Below the pieces are notes generated by a model, which was given only the letters and a program-made list of their open reading frames with translations, had not been told where the DNA came from and did not search any database. From Grifola frondosa (lineage: Eukaryota; Basidiomycota; Agaricomycetes; Polyporales; Grifolaceae), in contig LUGG01000054.1 of NCBI GenBank assembly GCA_001683735.1, forward strand, positions 20,840 through 84,839: a DNA stretch of 64,000 nt. The letters are read 5' to 3'. The translations under genes were made by a program, and so were the position numbers. This document shows, piece after piece, positions 23,889-36,733 of the stretch; position 1 is the stretch's first letter; the number at the start of each line of letters is the position of its first letter.

Positions 23889-24631
23889 ATTACTTCATAT
23901 TATACTTCATTCATTATAGTTCATTTGATTTTGTATCAATTATGATCACTCGAGCTTTGAGTCATGTAAAAATGCTTGCATACTTATACAGAACAAGTAT
24001 TGAAGTCATACGTTCAAAGGACATATTCAAAGGACAATAACAACTGTTTCAACCGTCCCTTCTCTGCTCATCATTCTTATCATTGTCTTTCTTGCACACA
24101 ATAATGCTGCAGTTGGGCCTGCATACATCTCACTTCAAAAATTTCTTGAGGACTTTGCTGCAAAGCTGCACGTTCTCCATCAAAAGCAAAGTGAGCTATT
24201 TTAGAGCGAATTCTTGTAATTAGTGATTATGCATGTATTCTTCATTGAGAGCTTCCTCCGTCCTTCGTGCCCATCCAGTCCTGAATCTTTTCACCCCTCC
24301 TTCCTCTTCATCCTCATCATCATATCCAATCTTTCGCTTCACCTTTCGCAGTGGAGACATCTCCCTACTTCTGACTCGTTCCAGAATAATCGATTGAGTC
24401 CTAGATATGTTTGTTATATACTTATTTATGGTGTAGAGAAAATACGACTTGCCTTTTCCACACAGACTGATAATCAAATAGTGTGCAGTTTGGGAATATG
24501 CAAACATACATTTTTGTTTAAAGTGAGGTAATGCACAGAAAGAGACTGAAGTTCGACTAAATGTCCCAACTGGATCTCCTTTGGCTTGATCTCCACATAT
24601 TAGTCATTCTGTAATATTGATCAATCATATA
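23889..24631. other. No well-supported gene
   Basis: AT-rich. A minus-strand frame at 24220-24370 encodes a basic/acidic peptide (MSPLRKVKRKIGYDDEDEEE) that could be an exon, but nothing supports a gene around it. Confidence 0.4.
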
Positions 24632-24961
24632 TTAAGAATCAACATCTATGTTTACGTACTGGTGGTTATCCCTAGTGATTGTGGTTATACTTTCGAAATA
24701 CTGAACCTGGTTATCTGGTAGATGTAGCTCGTTGGTCATCTCTGCAGCTAAGACACCAAGTGGATCGATGAAAGGTGAAATATCTATGGAAGTACATCCT
24801 TCTCCTTCAGCAGCACTGTAAGGTATCTGTTGATGAACTGAAGTGAAATGTAACCATCCACTCGAGACGGTGTCCACTTCTTCAGTTCCCTTGTAGTGTG
24901 CACCAAAGACTTGGTGAATCGCTAATGCCTTGTGCTGCCTTATCAAATCCAGGAGCTCCAA
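24632..24961 (-). CDS. Hypothetical ORF, 109 residues
   Basis: An open frame on the minus strand with balanced composition (LLDLIRQHKALAIHQVFGAH at the start). No domain is recognised. The leftmost codon may not be the true start. It may be an exon of a decayed element gene. Confidence 0.3.
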   Translation of the reverse strand: MELLDLIRQHKALAIHQVFGAHYKGTEEVDTVSSGWLHFTSVHQQIPYSAAEGEGCTSIDISPFIDPLGVLAAEMTNELHLPDNQVQYFESITTITRDNHQYVNIDVDS

Positions 24962-25129
24962 GGCCTGTTAAGGTGATGGCCTGCTTAGCCATCTCTAGTT
25001 TGTTTGGAAGTCTACAGACTCAAACATTTAATGACTTTATAACATATGGACTGAATCACATACTGGTTACGATTAAGAATCGAGGCAGATTACACTTGGA
25101 AACGTAACCTTGTATCCGTAATATAACTT

Positions 25130-28027
25130 CAATGGATCTTCGCCAGAGAGGGTCATATGGAGTAACCATGGTCACGGCCTTGTCTGCCACTATGATGGTG
25201 GTGGCGACTCTTGCCGATCAGGCTTATTGTACTTTTAGCAACTTTTACATGAATTGTGTGGACATACCTCAGCCATACAGGCCACTGAACATACTGCTTG
25301 GTCCGACACTGCTTTTCATCTCCTCCAGCACCGTCCTGTCATTGATGTTGTAAGCTATTCCTGTGCATTCAAAATCAACTTCACATACTATATTTCTCTG
25401 GATTGCTCAACAGTTGTTGTGTCCATGAGATGTCGTGATGATTCTGAGTGATTGCCACTGCAAAGGGAATAAATTCCTGATTTTACGAAAAATTGTAAAT
25501 AATCTCACCGACTCTAGAACATTCGTGCTCAATGTTACCAGCTCTGGATTATTGCACATATATCACATCTACTCCTCATTGCAGCTTTACTAGTCGATGG
25601 ATGTCCGATAAATTTCTGGCCAATGGTATGCATTTATTATATCAATGGGAGAGTATTTAAGGCCTCACTTTTGCATTCTCTTTCGTATTCTGGTCCTCCC
25701 CAGATTATCTTATTCTTGACGTCTTGGTTACTTTCTTTATCCATTTTCAATGTTATGCCTCCCGCATGTCCGTCGTGGTCTGTCTTAGTGTGGCTGCTAC
25801 AAGGTATGCCTTGTGATCGTTATATTATCTTGTATTGAACTAATATTCTTACTTATAGTCGACGTGCTAAAAAGCCTCAAGTCATCCGAGGAAGTTGCAG
25901 ACTCCGTGTACTGCCTTTTAATGTAAATATCTCTCAGACTTATCTCTTTGCAGTGAGGACATAGCCACCAAGTCCTCTGTTCAGATGTAGGGGATGTGAA
26001 AGACGTTGTGTGAGTCAGATGCTGATGCTTATCATTGTTACACTACTTATTACCATTTACTCAGCTCTTCTGATGAGGAGGTAAGACCTCGTCATGAAAG
26101 GTATGTCTTTATTTATCTTGAATATCAACTATTAACATATCCTTCATAGTCCGAATGGGATATTGAGCGTATTCCTCAGAGTCCTATTAAAAAGTATGTC
26201 TTCTTACAGTATAATGTATTGTTACTCACTAAGCTGCTTATTAGGAAGGGGACCATGCACCTCTCTCGCCTCAATACCTTCTCCACGTAAGGTGGTTCAG
26301 AAGCGAGGCAGAGTCCAGTAGACTCGGATGATGATGATATTGAGCAATCGAACTGTACGTGTGTCCTATGATTAAAGTGAGATTTTTGACATTCATATTG
26401 ATTGCTAGTTCCTCTCCCGTTAAAAGGACCAGAGCAGGAAATATGTGAGTTCTGTCATTGTTTTAGCATGGTATAATTCTAAGTGTTTCATAGGGTCAAG
26501 TCGCGAAGGCTGGAGTCATGTCTGATAGTGACAATAACCCCTTCCTGGACCTTGAAGTGGGGTCACGGTAGGTGTTTGCTTTGTTCTTTCTTTTGCATTG
26601 ATCTGACTATATGCTTTAGCAAGCGGGCAAGAAAGTCATGACCCTTTCTGAGTCTGGAGATGAGTCAGTGCAGGACTATGATGATGAACAGACCATGGAG
26701 GAACAGCTAGCTGAGGACATTGAAGAGGAGACTGAGAGGAGGATTTACCTCAAACCCTGTGGGTTTTCAATTTTTTCCATAATGTGTTTCTAATGATTAC
26801 AGCACAGTGTCAAGAAAGGTCGCAAATCCCCCATTAAGGATTCTGCAAAAACTCCGTAAGTTATCTTTTTCTCTTGAGTCCAATTTAATATCTAATCTTA
26901 TTTCTATACAGTGTCACCACATCGCTGACAAGCTGTATGTTTTCTCCTTTATTTTGATTTATATATTTAACCTTTGTTCCTTAGGGATGATGTGGAGATT
27001 GACGACAACCTGGATCCCACCTTGGGATGCACATATAAGGGTCTGCCGAAATTAAAGTATGTATATATATTATATTTAAGAGCTATGTATCTTATTAATA
27101 CTTTATTATAGTTCTTGCTGCTACATGTCATTCAGGAGGTTCACACTGTCATGTACACGCCGTATATTCTCAAGAATTACGAAGTCAACCAAAAGTAAGT
27201 TTGCAAATATATTATCTGTTATTTATCTCATAGTTTCCAGGGCCATGTTGCAGGTCATCACTTTTGTGAAGACGCCCTGGATTTCAACCCTGCTCGGGCT
27301 GATAAGGCAGGTTTCAGTGCTACTGTTTTGAGCGGTGACAAGTAGGTGACCTTGACTAATCATCGATATTTATTTCTGACTTGTTTTAGGTCCAATGTTA
27401 TTTGCAACAGGTCTTGATAGCTCAGCTCAGCGCATCATGGCCATGACTGTTGGTGTCGTGCAGGAGAGTAATCTTATGCAATCTGCCCGATTGGGTCAAA
27501 GGGTATTATGTCAAGGATATTAGTATCCACCCTGTCAAGGATGAGTGGGAGCAGGCCATCAATTTCTATGGGACCATTTTTAACATGTGCCAGCTCACCA
27601 TACCCACCTGGCAGAATGCAGTGACGTTCAAGACCATTCCTGTCAATATTGATATGTCCTCAATTACTCTTCGCTTTACTTTATTTGATGCTGTGATATT
27701 AGATAGTGAACAGACATGGTGATGCCCCCATTGAGAGGGGATGTGTGTCAGTCCTACCAAGAAGATCACTCAACAGCGCTCTGCATTTTCTGATCTGGGT
27801 CATACTGGACCTCTCTATGGTCTTCTGGATAAGCCTGGTCTTTTTACGATGGATGAAGGTAAAAATTACTTTGAATAAGTTAATGTGTTTCTAATCGTTT
27901 TCATTCTCAGTCATTATTTATGATGCCCATGAACTCATGAAGAAGACCAAGAAGCCATCCACCACCCTTAACTGGGAGACGATTCACAAGGATTGTCCAC
28001 GATTGAAGAAGGATCTTTCTCTCTGAT
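25130..28027 (+). pseudogene. Second decayed multi-exon gene of the repeat-associated type
   Basis: Many 45-60-nt introns separate short exons. Recognisable order: acidic segments (SDNNPFLDLEVGS; KKVMTLSESGDESVQDYDDE at about 26635-26690), then DDVEIDDNLDPTLGCTYKGL (26990-27045), then HTVMYTPYILKNYEVNQK, then QGHVAGHHFCEDALDFNPAR (27240-27300). The end reads ITQQRSAFSDLGHTGPLYGL and, after an intron at about 27859-27910, DAHELMKKTKKPSTTLNWET to a stop near 28025. Stops and frame changes lie at 27410-27720. The acidic/basic exon style resembles 21.1-21.7 kb, so the two may be distant relatives. Function unknown. Confidence 0.45.
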
Positions 28028-28029
28028 TC

Positions 28030-28986
28030 TTTGGTGACTATTTTTCACTCTGTTGGGTTATACACAAAGGATGCGATCAGTATGAACCTGTATGCTATTG
28101 TTCTGTTAGTGTATTCTAAGTAGTGTTCATACATTGTCATGGAATAGTAACGTAGTCCTTGCCAAATTGCAAGCACAAATCTTATGGAATATTGTCAGTG
28201 ACTTTGCAGGGGCATGTGCATCTGAACATATTACTAATCCACTGTTGGTGATGCTGTATGCAGTCAAGCAGTGTTGATGTTGAAAGGTAGACACATGGGT
28301 GTGTACACATGCAAACCAGAGGAGGTGAATGTGCAGGCCTTGAAGATCACAAAAGCTAGAAGCATGGCGAATTAATGGTAAAAATGGAGTGACAAACAAT
28401 GCCAAGAATTGTTTTGATGATAAGTTCAGACAGACGGGCCTAGTTGGATGATGTACCTTTGGTTGTCAACATATCCAAATGGACATGTCAATGACCAGAG
28501 CTATGTCACTTGGCACATGCATTTGGTCGGTGACTGCCAGTTTTCATTGGGCACTTACTCATTCGGACTTGTGCATGCCTATTGAACACTCAAACATTCA
28601 ATAAATTGGCAATTTACTTGCAAGCATCTTCATCAAATCTTCCTTCTATCGACAATCCTTGAACTCTATCTTAGAACTGAGTGGCTTAAATGTAGACTAA
28701 ATACAGTTTTCTTTAACTTTTCTTCAATTCAATTGAGACGGAGTTATCCGGAGTTGCGGAGCTTAAATAAGTTTTTGATCTGTTGACTAGTTTGGTGTCA
28801 TTTTTTCTTTACACTTTCTTTTGACAGTTGCTCTTCCAACATCATTAACTCAACATGCATATTCATTGGTCCTATCTATGGCCTGCCACTCTGTGCTCTG
28901 GTGTAGTCATATGGTCTTGCAATGTTGACATTAAATATGACACATCTTTCACAGACACCAGGTGATTGATATCGCTTAAAAATTAT
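28030..28986. other. No supported gene
   Basis: AT-rich DNA without a persuasive frame. One 92-codon minus-strand frame (28127-28405) has no recognisable features. Confidence 0.55.
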
Positions 28987-29178
28987 GTGGAGGTGGCCAC
29001 TATGAAAAATATAACCGTGCCCCTTGTGAGTAGAGTAGAGATGGCTACTCTCAAGTATGTGACCGTGCCCCATATGGGCGGAGTAGAGACGGCTACTCTC
29101 AAGTATGCGACCATGCCTGATATAGGCAGAGTAGAGACCACCATTATTATAAATGCAACCAAGGCATTCATATATAGA
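28987..29178 (+). repeat. 48-bp minisatellite, three units plus a decayed fourth
   Basis: Units start at 28987, 29035, 29083 and 29131. Unit length is a multiple of three, so the plus strand reads 16-residue repeats such as MATLKYVTVPHMGGVE. The fourth unit is badly degraded. It lies about 430 bp before the Helitron gene and is in frame with a 225-codon ORF (28966-29643). Confidence 0.8.
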
Positions 29179-29608
29179 TCAGAGATAATGATGTATTTCA
29201 CTAGGGATGAGATTATCACTCAATATTATCTATGTTACGTGATAGACATAGCCAATTGGAATGATCATATGATAAAACTTATCATGCAAGAATGTATCTC
29301 TATAGTAATACGGCCTACATCTATATTATTGTGTTCACCTTTAATACATTCAACAGCTTCTTATTACATGTCAGTGTCAGATTTAATTCTGGAAGTCAAA
29401 ATTTCCTTCTATCATCATGTTTATCGGCGACATGATTTTGTTGTTTTACATAAACAAAAACATGGATTCATATGTTTACTTGATAGATTGGTGTATACAG
29501 TTCACTACTCACACAAACCTATTAAAGTATATATTGAATCATTTTCTAACATGCAACAAGTAGGTGGTGCTACATCGGTAGCCAAGAAATCTCGCACTTG
29601 GTCTTCAG

Positions 29609-32600
29609 ATGAAATATGTAGAAGATACAACATTGTTAACTGATAATGCTCGGTATAAGTTCATAACTTATGGTCCTAAATCTGTATTATCTGATATGAA
29701 TAAGGAGGCAGATACTGTGATGGCAGATATTTCCCCGACGGTACTAGCCACATGTTTACCAGGTCATTCATTGAAAATCTTATGTCAGTCTCACGGTTTA
29801 TCTGTTCCTTCCAGAACACCTAAGAAAAATGCAATAAGGCAAGAAGTTTTACTACAGCATGTATGTGATACATGTCCAGAGTTTGTATCCATATTTAAAA
29901 AGATCAAGTCTGTTAAAAGCAATCTTGAGCGACTACATCATCATAGAACACAATTGCAACATACTTCAAATAATCAAACTAAATTCAAGTTCCCACCTGA
30001 AATTCCTGATTCTAGTTTACTACACTCTACAATTGAAGGATTTGTTCATGACATTAATTCTGATAAGTTTGCTGAGTCTGGCTGTGCTATTTGTGGAAGA
30101 TTAAGTCTCTCTTCAAAAATGAAAAAAATTGCAAATTGTAAATTCAACATGACTATTCTAACACCTGATCAACCCATGACAAGATTGGAATGTCATTCAG
30201 AGGATGACCCTATCAAAGAACTGCCTGGTCCAGTACTTTTGCCAAACTGTAAAGACATATGTTTTGAATGTAACAGTCATATGAAAAAAGGAATTTGTCC
30301 ACCGGATGCTTTGGTAAATGGTTTATGGATTGGAGAAGTACCACCTCAGCTTCAAAATTTAACATGGACGGAGAAAATACTTACTGCTCGGGTCAAACAT
30401 AATCATTGCATCGTCAAGGTTTAGGTTTCTGGTATGTCTAAGATGAAGGCCAATGTTCTAAGTCATTCAATTCCCATGCCTAAAATTTATTCGGTTTACC
30501 TCCAACCGAGAAGAATTAGATGAAGTTTTAGCATTTTTATTTTTGGGTCCTAACATGCCAACATCACAGGATTATAAACTATTCCTATGTTGGTTAGACT
30601 AATAAAGTTGCTGAAGCTTTGGAATGGCTCAAACTCAATCATGTTGATTATGCTGATTTAACATTTCTTATGCTAATCTCTCATCCTATCCTGAAGATGT
30701 TCCACCTGTAATGGTTGATTATACTCAGTCATATGATTCAACTAAGGATCCTGAAGCCACTGCAGTGAATGATAATGAAATGGAGGAAGGTGCTGATGAT
30801 GAGTGTCCATTTGTTGTTCATGGGCTAACTGGAGAAAGCATGATTAATTTAATGAAAATGCGACCTTCTGAAGTCCGGCAAGAGCAGTTGAGCATTTTAA
30901 ACAAGGAAAGGTTTTGGGAATTGGCCAAGAAAAGGTACCTGAAAGTCTGTATCATAATCCTCAACTATATCCACAAATGTTTCCTTGGCTTTTCCCCTAT
31001 GGTTTGGGAGGCCTGGAGAATAATGCAGGCTACAAAGAGTTTCTGAGGAGAGACGCAAACAACAATGCTAATGTATCATGACAAGTTTTTCAACTAGAGC
31101 CATTATTTCCATTGGTTGCCTTCAATCATGAACAGATCAAAAATTCCACCACTGCAGGATATCTTTTAGCTGAGCGAAGCAAATTTACAGATATTGCTGA
31201 TCGTCTTTTACATTTGAATAATGATACTTTGACAGATCTAGTGAAGCATCTATCAGAAGGACCAGTGAAACCTGAGACAGAAGAGGAGAAGGCATGTTTT
31301 AAAATCATCAATGATCTGGATCATGTGGATATCGTGTCAAAGGTTCTATGACAAGTAAAAAGTAATGCTAATGAAATCTGGGCATTGACTTCATATTTAG
31401 GAGCACCTTCATGGTTCATAACATTCTCACCTGCAGATATTAATCATCCAATTGCATTATACTTTGCAGACAAGGATAGGTATTTAAACCACAATTCAGA
31501 AGTAAGGATGAGAGATTCAGACTTATAGCCAATAACCAGTACAGGGGCTAGATTTTTCAAAATGATGGTAGAATTATTTCTGACACATGTACTAGGAGTA
31601 GGATTGGACCTCGAGGTATTTATGGTGATACTGCTGGATACTATGGCACTGTGGAGCAACAGGGTCGATCACTTTACATGCACATGTTAATATGGATTCA
31701 GGTGGATTAACTCCACAAGAGATTCGTGATCGCATTATGGATCCAAACTCTGATTTTCAAAAAATATGGTGGAATATTTAGAAGTGTACAAATTGGTGAA
31801 TTTATGAATGGCACAATGGAAGATGTGAGACAACAATTGAAGAAACCAATGCAGCCAAGACGACATCCTCCTACTGAGTCTTTACCCGATGCTCCACCTC
31901 CAAAATGTTCTAATAAAGGATTGTCAAAATTGTAATGACTGTGAGAATTACAATAGCTGGTGGAAACAATTCACTAATATTGTGGATGAGCTAATGTATT
32001 TATCTAACCGTCACTCATGTAGAAAAGTATCGGGATGGTGATAAAGATGGCAATTCTAGAGGTTGTATCAATAAGCTGGGTAACTGTAAAGCTAGATTTC
32101 CAAGGGAAACATATTTGGAGACTACGTTGATCCTGCTACAGGTGCTCTTAATATGAAAAAGGGGGAGCATGGATTAATACTGTGACCCCAACGTGACATA
32201 TCTTTAAGATGTAATACGATGTCACAAGCTTACTTTCAGGCACAGCCATCAAATCAGTAATTGCTTATGTTGCTGATTATATCACCAAAACCCCATTGAA
32301 GACACACATCATGTTTCAGGCTGTCCAAAAAGTATTTGATCGATATGCAGACATTGTGACAGGCGATCAGAGCAGTAAGGAAAAGGCTAGGTCACTTATT
32401 ACCAAAATCGTTAATAGTTTGACAGCTAGTTCTGAAATAGGTGGACCTATGGCCTCGTTATACTTACTGAAACATAAGGATCATTATACAAGTCATAAAT
32501 TCCACATATGCTTTTGGAGAAGTTATATTAATCAGGTTAACTCTGCTTGGGAACAGCCTTCATCAGATCAAACACCGGATAAAGTTGTTCTAGGTAATGT

Positions 32601-32748
32601 TAAAGGCAAGGTGGTGGCACTATCAGCAGTATCAGACTATATTTATCGACCCTTGAAATATGATCACATATCATTATATGATTGGATCAGACGGCCAATA
32701 AACAGAGAATATCCAAAAACAAAATTATCAATGGTGATATTAGCATAG
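29609..32748 (+). mobile_element. Helitron remnant: N-terminal and Rep part, helicase missing
   Basis: ATG at 29609 opens 271 codons ending in LVNGLWIGEVPPQLQNLTW, the conserved block preceding the Helitron Rep domain; zinc-binding pairs CDTC, CAIC and CFEC precede it. Downstream in shifted frames come MPKIYSV, EELDEVLAFLFLGP and VAEALEWLKLNHVDYADL, then CPFVVHGLTGES (30795) and FPWLFPYGLGG. The Helitron-like N domain (FNHEQIKNSTTAGYLLAERS, TSYLGAPSWFITFSPADINH) follows. An HUH-like motif reads YMHMLIW near 31675. The two-tyrosine motif YVADYITK lies at about 32270-32290 in an open 150-codon frame. The PIF1-type helicase half is absent: the sequence meets LINE DNA at about 32750. Several stops and frameshifts make it inactive. 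Confidence 0.85.
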
Positions 32749-32754
32749 CTGAAG

Positions 32755-35700
32755 ATGGATGTGGGGACTCCTCTTTGCTTCTTACCACCACCTTAAGGCA
32801 ACTTTCCCATGCCCACTGCCCACAGGAGACGGCAGCGGGGTGCAGTCTTAATACATTTTTCCTTACAAATACACCCCCCGGCTGAGAACTACATACCGGC
32901 TAAAAGCTAAGGATCTTGCTAAAGACCAAAAGATGGCCCCGAGCCCAGCTCCTGGGGCAACCTGAGATGATGGGCCCTCTAGGCATGCAAGCTAGCGCAT
33001 AGCACCTATGCTGGCAGAGACCAATACTAACAAGCTAGACCTGTTTAAGAAAGCCAGATCGAAGATAGAAGGCATCGACAAAGCCACCGCATTCTTAGAA
33101 AAGTACCAACTCATTGTCCCGGGAGCTGTGCCATCGCACAATGCACTAGTCACCGGGCTGCTACACTTCACAACATCTGGACCGGGAGGAGCGCTAGCAA
33201 CGGAAGGATTGGTCGCTTTCGCACACTATGCAGATGCAGTACAGCATGAGGAGGTAAGTACCAACCTCATGGAGGCCACGATGCGCAAGCTGCAGCTGCT
33301 GTGGACGTCCCTCGAGTTGACCAGAGAAGACCTCGAGGTGCAGGCAATGTCTACGCACGAACTAGTGTCCAAGATCCAAGAAACCGTGGCACAAACTGAA
33401 GAATGCTGCAAGACCGCCATGTCTGTTGGAGTTAGCAGAACTGCCACTGCATCCCACCCCCACACAGGTGAGTCCCTCATGACTGCTCGACCGCTGACCT
33501 ATGCTACAGCAGTACAACACACCCTTCCCACCATGCACGCCTCAGCAATTGACAGAGAGGAGGTCAGGGCCTGACAGATCCTGATAGACGGAACCGGGCT
33601 AGTCAGCAAAGATGGCACGCGCCTGACCGAGACTGTCCTGGTGGCGAAAGCAGAGGCCGCCCTGCAAATGATGCGAGAAGAAGGAATGGAGGTACCGGAC
33701 ATGCTCAAGTTTGCCTCGGCCTTCTGCCTGCAAAATGGGGGAGTCATCTATGAGGTCACCAAGGCCGACGACGCACACTGGCTAAGGAAGGATGCAGCTC
33801 AGAAAGCCTTCCTCGACAATTTCGGCGGTCAAGCGGTCATCAAATCGAGGGCCTACAACATGATAGTCAAGTACCTCCCCATTTCCTTCAACCCGGCTGA
33901 TGCAGCCCACCTCGAAGACGCGGAACGATTCAGTGACCTGGACCCAGGCACCATCAAGCAGGCCAGATGGATCAAACCCCAAGGAAGGCAGAGCTGCAAC
34001 CAGCACTATGCCCACGTGCTCCTCACTTTGGGCAATGCAGACACCGCCAACATTGTCATATGACGAGGAATGGTTATACATGGTAAGAAGGTCTCAGCAA
34101 GGAAGAGCCTACCAGAACCACGCAGGTGCCTGAAGTGTCAGCAATATGGAACCACCCACATGGCGGCACAGTGTAAGTCAATACACGAGACATGCGGAAC
34201 CTGTGCCAAGATCGACCACATGATGGCCCAATGCCAGACCCAGTTAACTTCAGGTGCTGCAACTACATTTCCTCCAGCCGCGCTGCCTGGGACAGAGACT
34301 GCCCCATCTTCATTGAACACAGGAAGAAGCTCCTGACCCGCCAACCTGATAGTACGTACCGCTTCTTCCCCACCACTAACCCCTCTACCTGGGAACAGGT
34401 TAATGAAGATGCTCCACACACACAATGACCAAACCCTACACCCCGATCCTATCCTAGGCTGGACAAATACATGCCCCACGACTATGACAACGAAGGCTAC
34501 AGACAAGTGACGCGTAACAAAGGAAAGGGCCCACAACGCCAATCCGCGCTGCAGCAGTCTACCCTCCCATTCACTGCAGCGGACAACCCTCAGCCTGGCC
34601 CATCAAGACCCCGGGTCTGGAGCTACGATCAATACCCTGGCAGCCCTCCCCCCTTCCCCACATCCCCCTATGCCTGAATGTCTGAACTGCCCACCACATT
34701 TATGAATCTGGCAGCAAAACCTCAACAAATCGCTTGATGCCCAACTAGACCTCCTCCACACAGCCACCCCGGATGACTACGACCTCCTACTTCTGCAGGA
34801 ACCTTACCTGGACCACCTCAATCTCACCCACGCTAACCATCACTGAACCATTATATACCCCTCCTGCCACCACGATGACGGTGCCTGCTCCCGTTCGGTC
34901 ATCCTTATTAGCTGAAAGATTTCCACTGGGGTGTGGATCCCGATCACTATTCCCTCCCCAGACCTGACTGCCATTACACTTTCTACTAATTCTACACCAG
35001 TACATATCTTCAACACCTACATTGAAGGAGACAAAGACTGTGCTCTTCATGCTCTCTCCCGGGCCACACAATGTCTGTCGCATGGCATGCAAGAGGGACA
35101 TGTCATATGGGCGGGCAACTTCAACAGACACCACCCGCTTTGGGACTCCGAAGACAACAACCATCTCTTCACAATGGAGAACCTCGACCAAGCTCAAGTA
35201 CTGCTGAACATGGTAGTGGAGTTTGGCCTCAATATGACTCTTTCGCATGGCATTCCTACCCTTGAGACAGTGTGCACAAAGAACCTCACATGGTCAGACA
35301 ATGTTTTCTGCTCGGACTCACTTACTGACGCAGTTATTTCTTGCAACACAGCTCCGGAACTATGTCCAACCAAGACTGACCACATGTCTGTGCACACCAC
35401 AATCGACCTAACCTTAGAAGCAGCAACGGAGACCCCACGACGCAACTTCAGTGATGTCGACTGGGATGACTTCCAAGCCACGCTCTCAGACGAACTCACA
35501 AGACGCCCCATGCCGGAAGAGATCCAGTCAGAGGAGGACTTCAATATCACCCTCACCTCACTCATGGCCGCCCTCAACCATGCAATCGACTCACACATCT
35601 CGTTCTCAAAGCCGGTGCCTTTCGCAAAATGCTGGTGGACCAAAGAGCTCAGAGCCATGTGACAGAAAGTTCAACTGCTAGGATGAACTGCATACAAGCA

Positions 35701-36402
35701 CCAGACAGTCCCTTTCCACCCAGCACAGTGTGAATACCAGATGGTGCGCAACCGCTATGCAGACCACATCTGAGCGGCCAAGAAGGAACACTGGGAAGCT
35801 TGGCTAGATGAGGCGGACAAATACACGATCTGGAACATCAACAGATTCGTCAAAGGGGGTCCCACGGACGGAGGCCGACTGCACATTCCCCCACTCAAGA
35901 TGGACGGAACTCCCGGCAGATGCACGTCAAATGACGACAAGAGCAAGCTCTTGTATGGCACCTTCTTCCCCCCTCCAGGCCCCCCTCAGCCTCCATGACT
36001 GAACCACTTGTACCTAAAACCAGCTTTCCAGCAATGCGCAAATAGAGGAGACCATTAGGAAGCTCAAGCAATACAAAGCCCCTGGCCCAGACGGCATCCC
36101 TAACGAAGTCTACAGACACTGTGCTGACCTGCTTATCCCCATTCTAAGGCACCTTTTTTGGGCATCTTTCAACCTCAAGATCTACCCCGATGAATGGAAG
36201 ACATCAAACACAGTGGTACTACGCAAGCCCGACCGCCCCTGCTACGATGTAGCCAAGGCGTACCACCCCATCGCACTCATCAACTGCATAGCAAAGATCC
36301 TGTCCGCCTGCATCACGAGCGTCCTAGTATATGAAGCGGAGAAGCACTCGCTGCTTGCAGACCGCCACTACGGGGGTCGTCCCGGACGCACCACCACCGA
36401 CT
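32755..36402 (+). mobile_element. Tad-like LINE: 5' region, ORF1, endonuclease and start of reverse transcriptase
   Basis: A GC-richer 5' region (32755-33007) precedes ORF1 at ATG 33008, which continues across stops at 33572 and 34061 to a CCHC-like cysteine cluster (CLKCQQYGTTHMAAQC, then CGTCAKIDHMMAQC). ORF2 shows an APE-type endonuclease (LLLLQEPYLDHL, IWAGNFNRHHPLWD, TKTDHMSVHT). The reverse transcriptase begins at about 36040 with KAPGPDGIPNEVYRH and reaches YHPIALINCIAKI and GGRPGRTTTDSL, where it stops, before the catalytic aspartates. Stop codons at 33572, 34061, 34844, 34913, 35660, 35684 and 35771 are all TGA. The endonuclease motif normally GDFN is GNFN here. The element is 3'-truncated at repeat A, the reverse of the usual 5' truncation of LINEs. 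Confidence 0.85.
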
Positions 36403-36715
36403 CTTTGTCATGCCTCTAATCGCAAAACAAATGTTTTGCATGATAAAACATGACATAAAACATATCATCAATGTTTTTGGAAGTCAGTGTGAGGCTATGA
36501 CATATGTTGCGGAAGGAGCAAAAATATGTGATTATAAATCTGACATATCCCAAAAAGGCAGAAGGTTGGGCGTCTGTCTATATGAAGCGCTAAACTCATC
36601 ATCTGAACTATTGATTACAATCCATCTATTATACATTATAAATAAGTAATTATAGAGTTACCATATTAATGGTTGACATTTATAAATGTGAATGTACAGG
36701 TTGAATTGATGTTAT
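36403..36715. repeat. Dispersed repeat A, copy 2
   Basis: Same orientation as the copy at 3556-3865. It abuts the broken LINE at about 36402, so it either inserted there or marks a deletion junction. Confidence 0.8.
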
Positions 36716-36733
36716 GGAAAACATACCGCATTT

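Noticed and set aside
28987..29178. A CRISPR-like array.
   Set aside because: The units are adjacent 48-bp tandem repeats without spacers, in a fungal genome.
30424..31110. Introns explaining the Helitron frame changes.
   Set aside because: The breaks lack GT-AG pairs at suitable positions and conserved residues continue directly in another frame, so they are indels or stops.
33572..35773. Reassigned TGA codon explaining the many TGA stops.
   Set aside because: Genes in the same window (both paralogues, and the transposase C-terminus) use TGA as a normal stop or avoid it internally. The stops cluster in old repeats, which fits mutation better.
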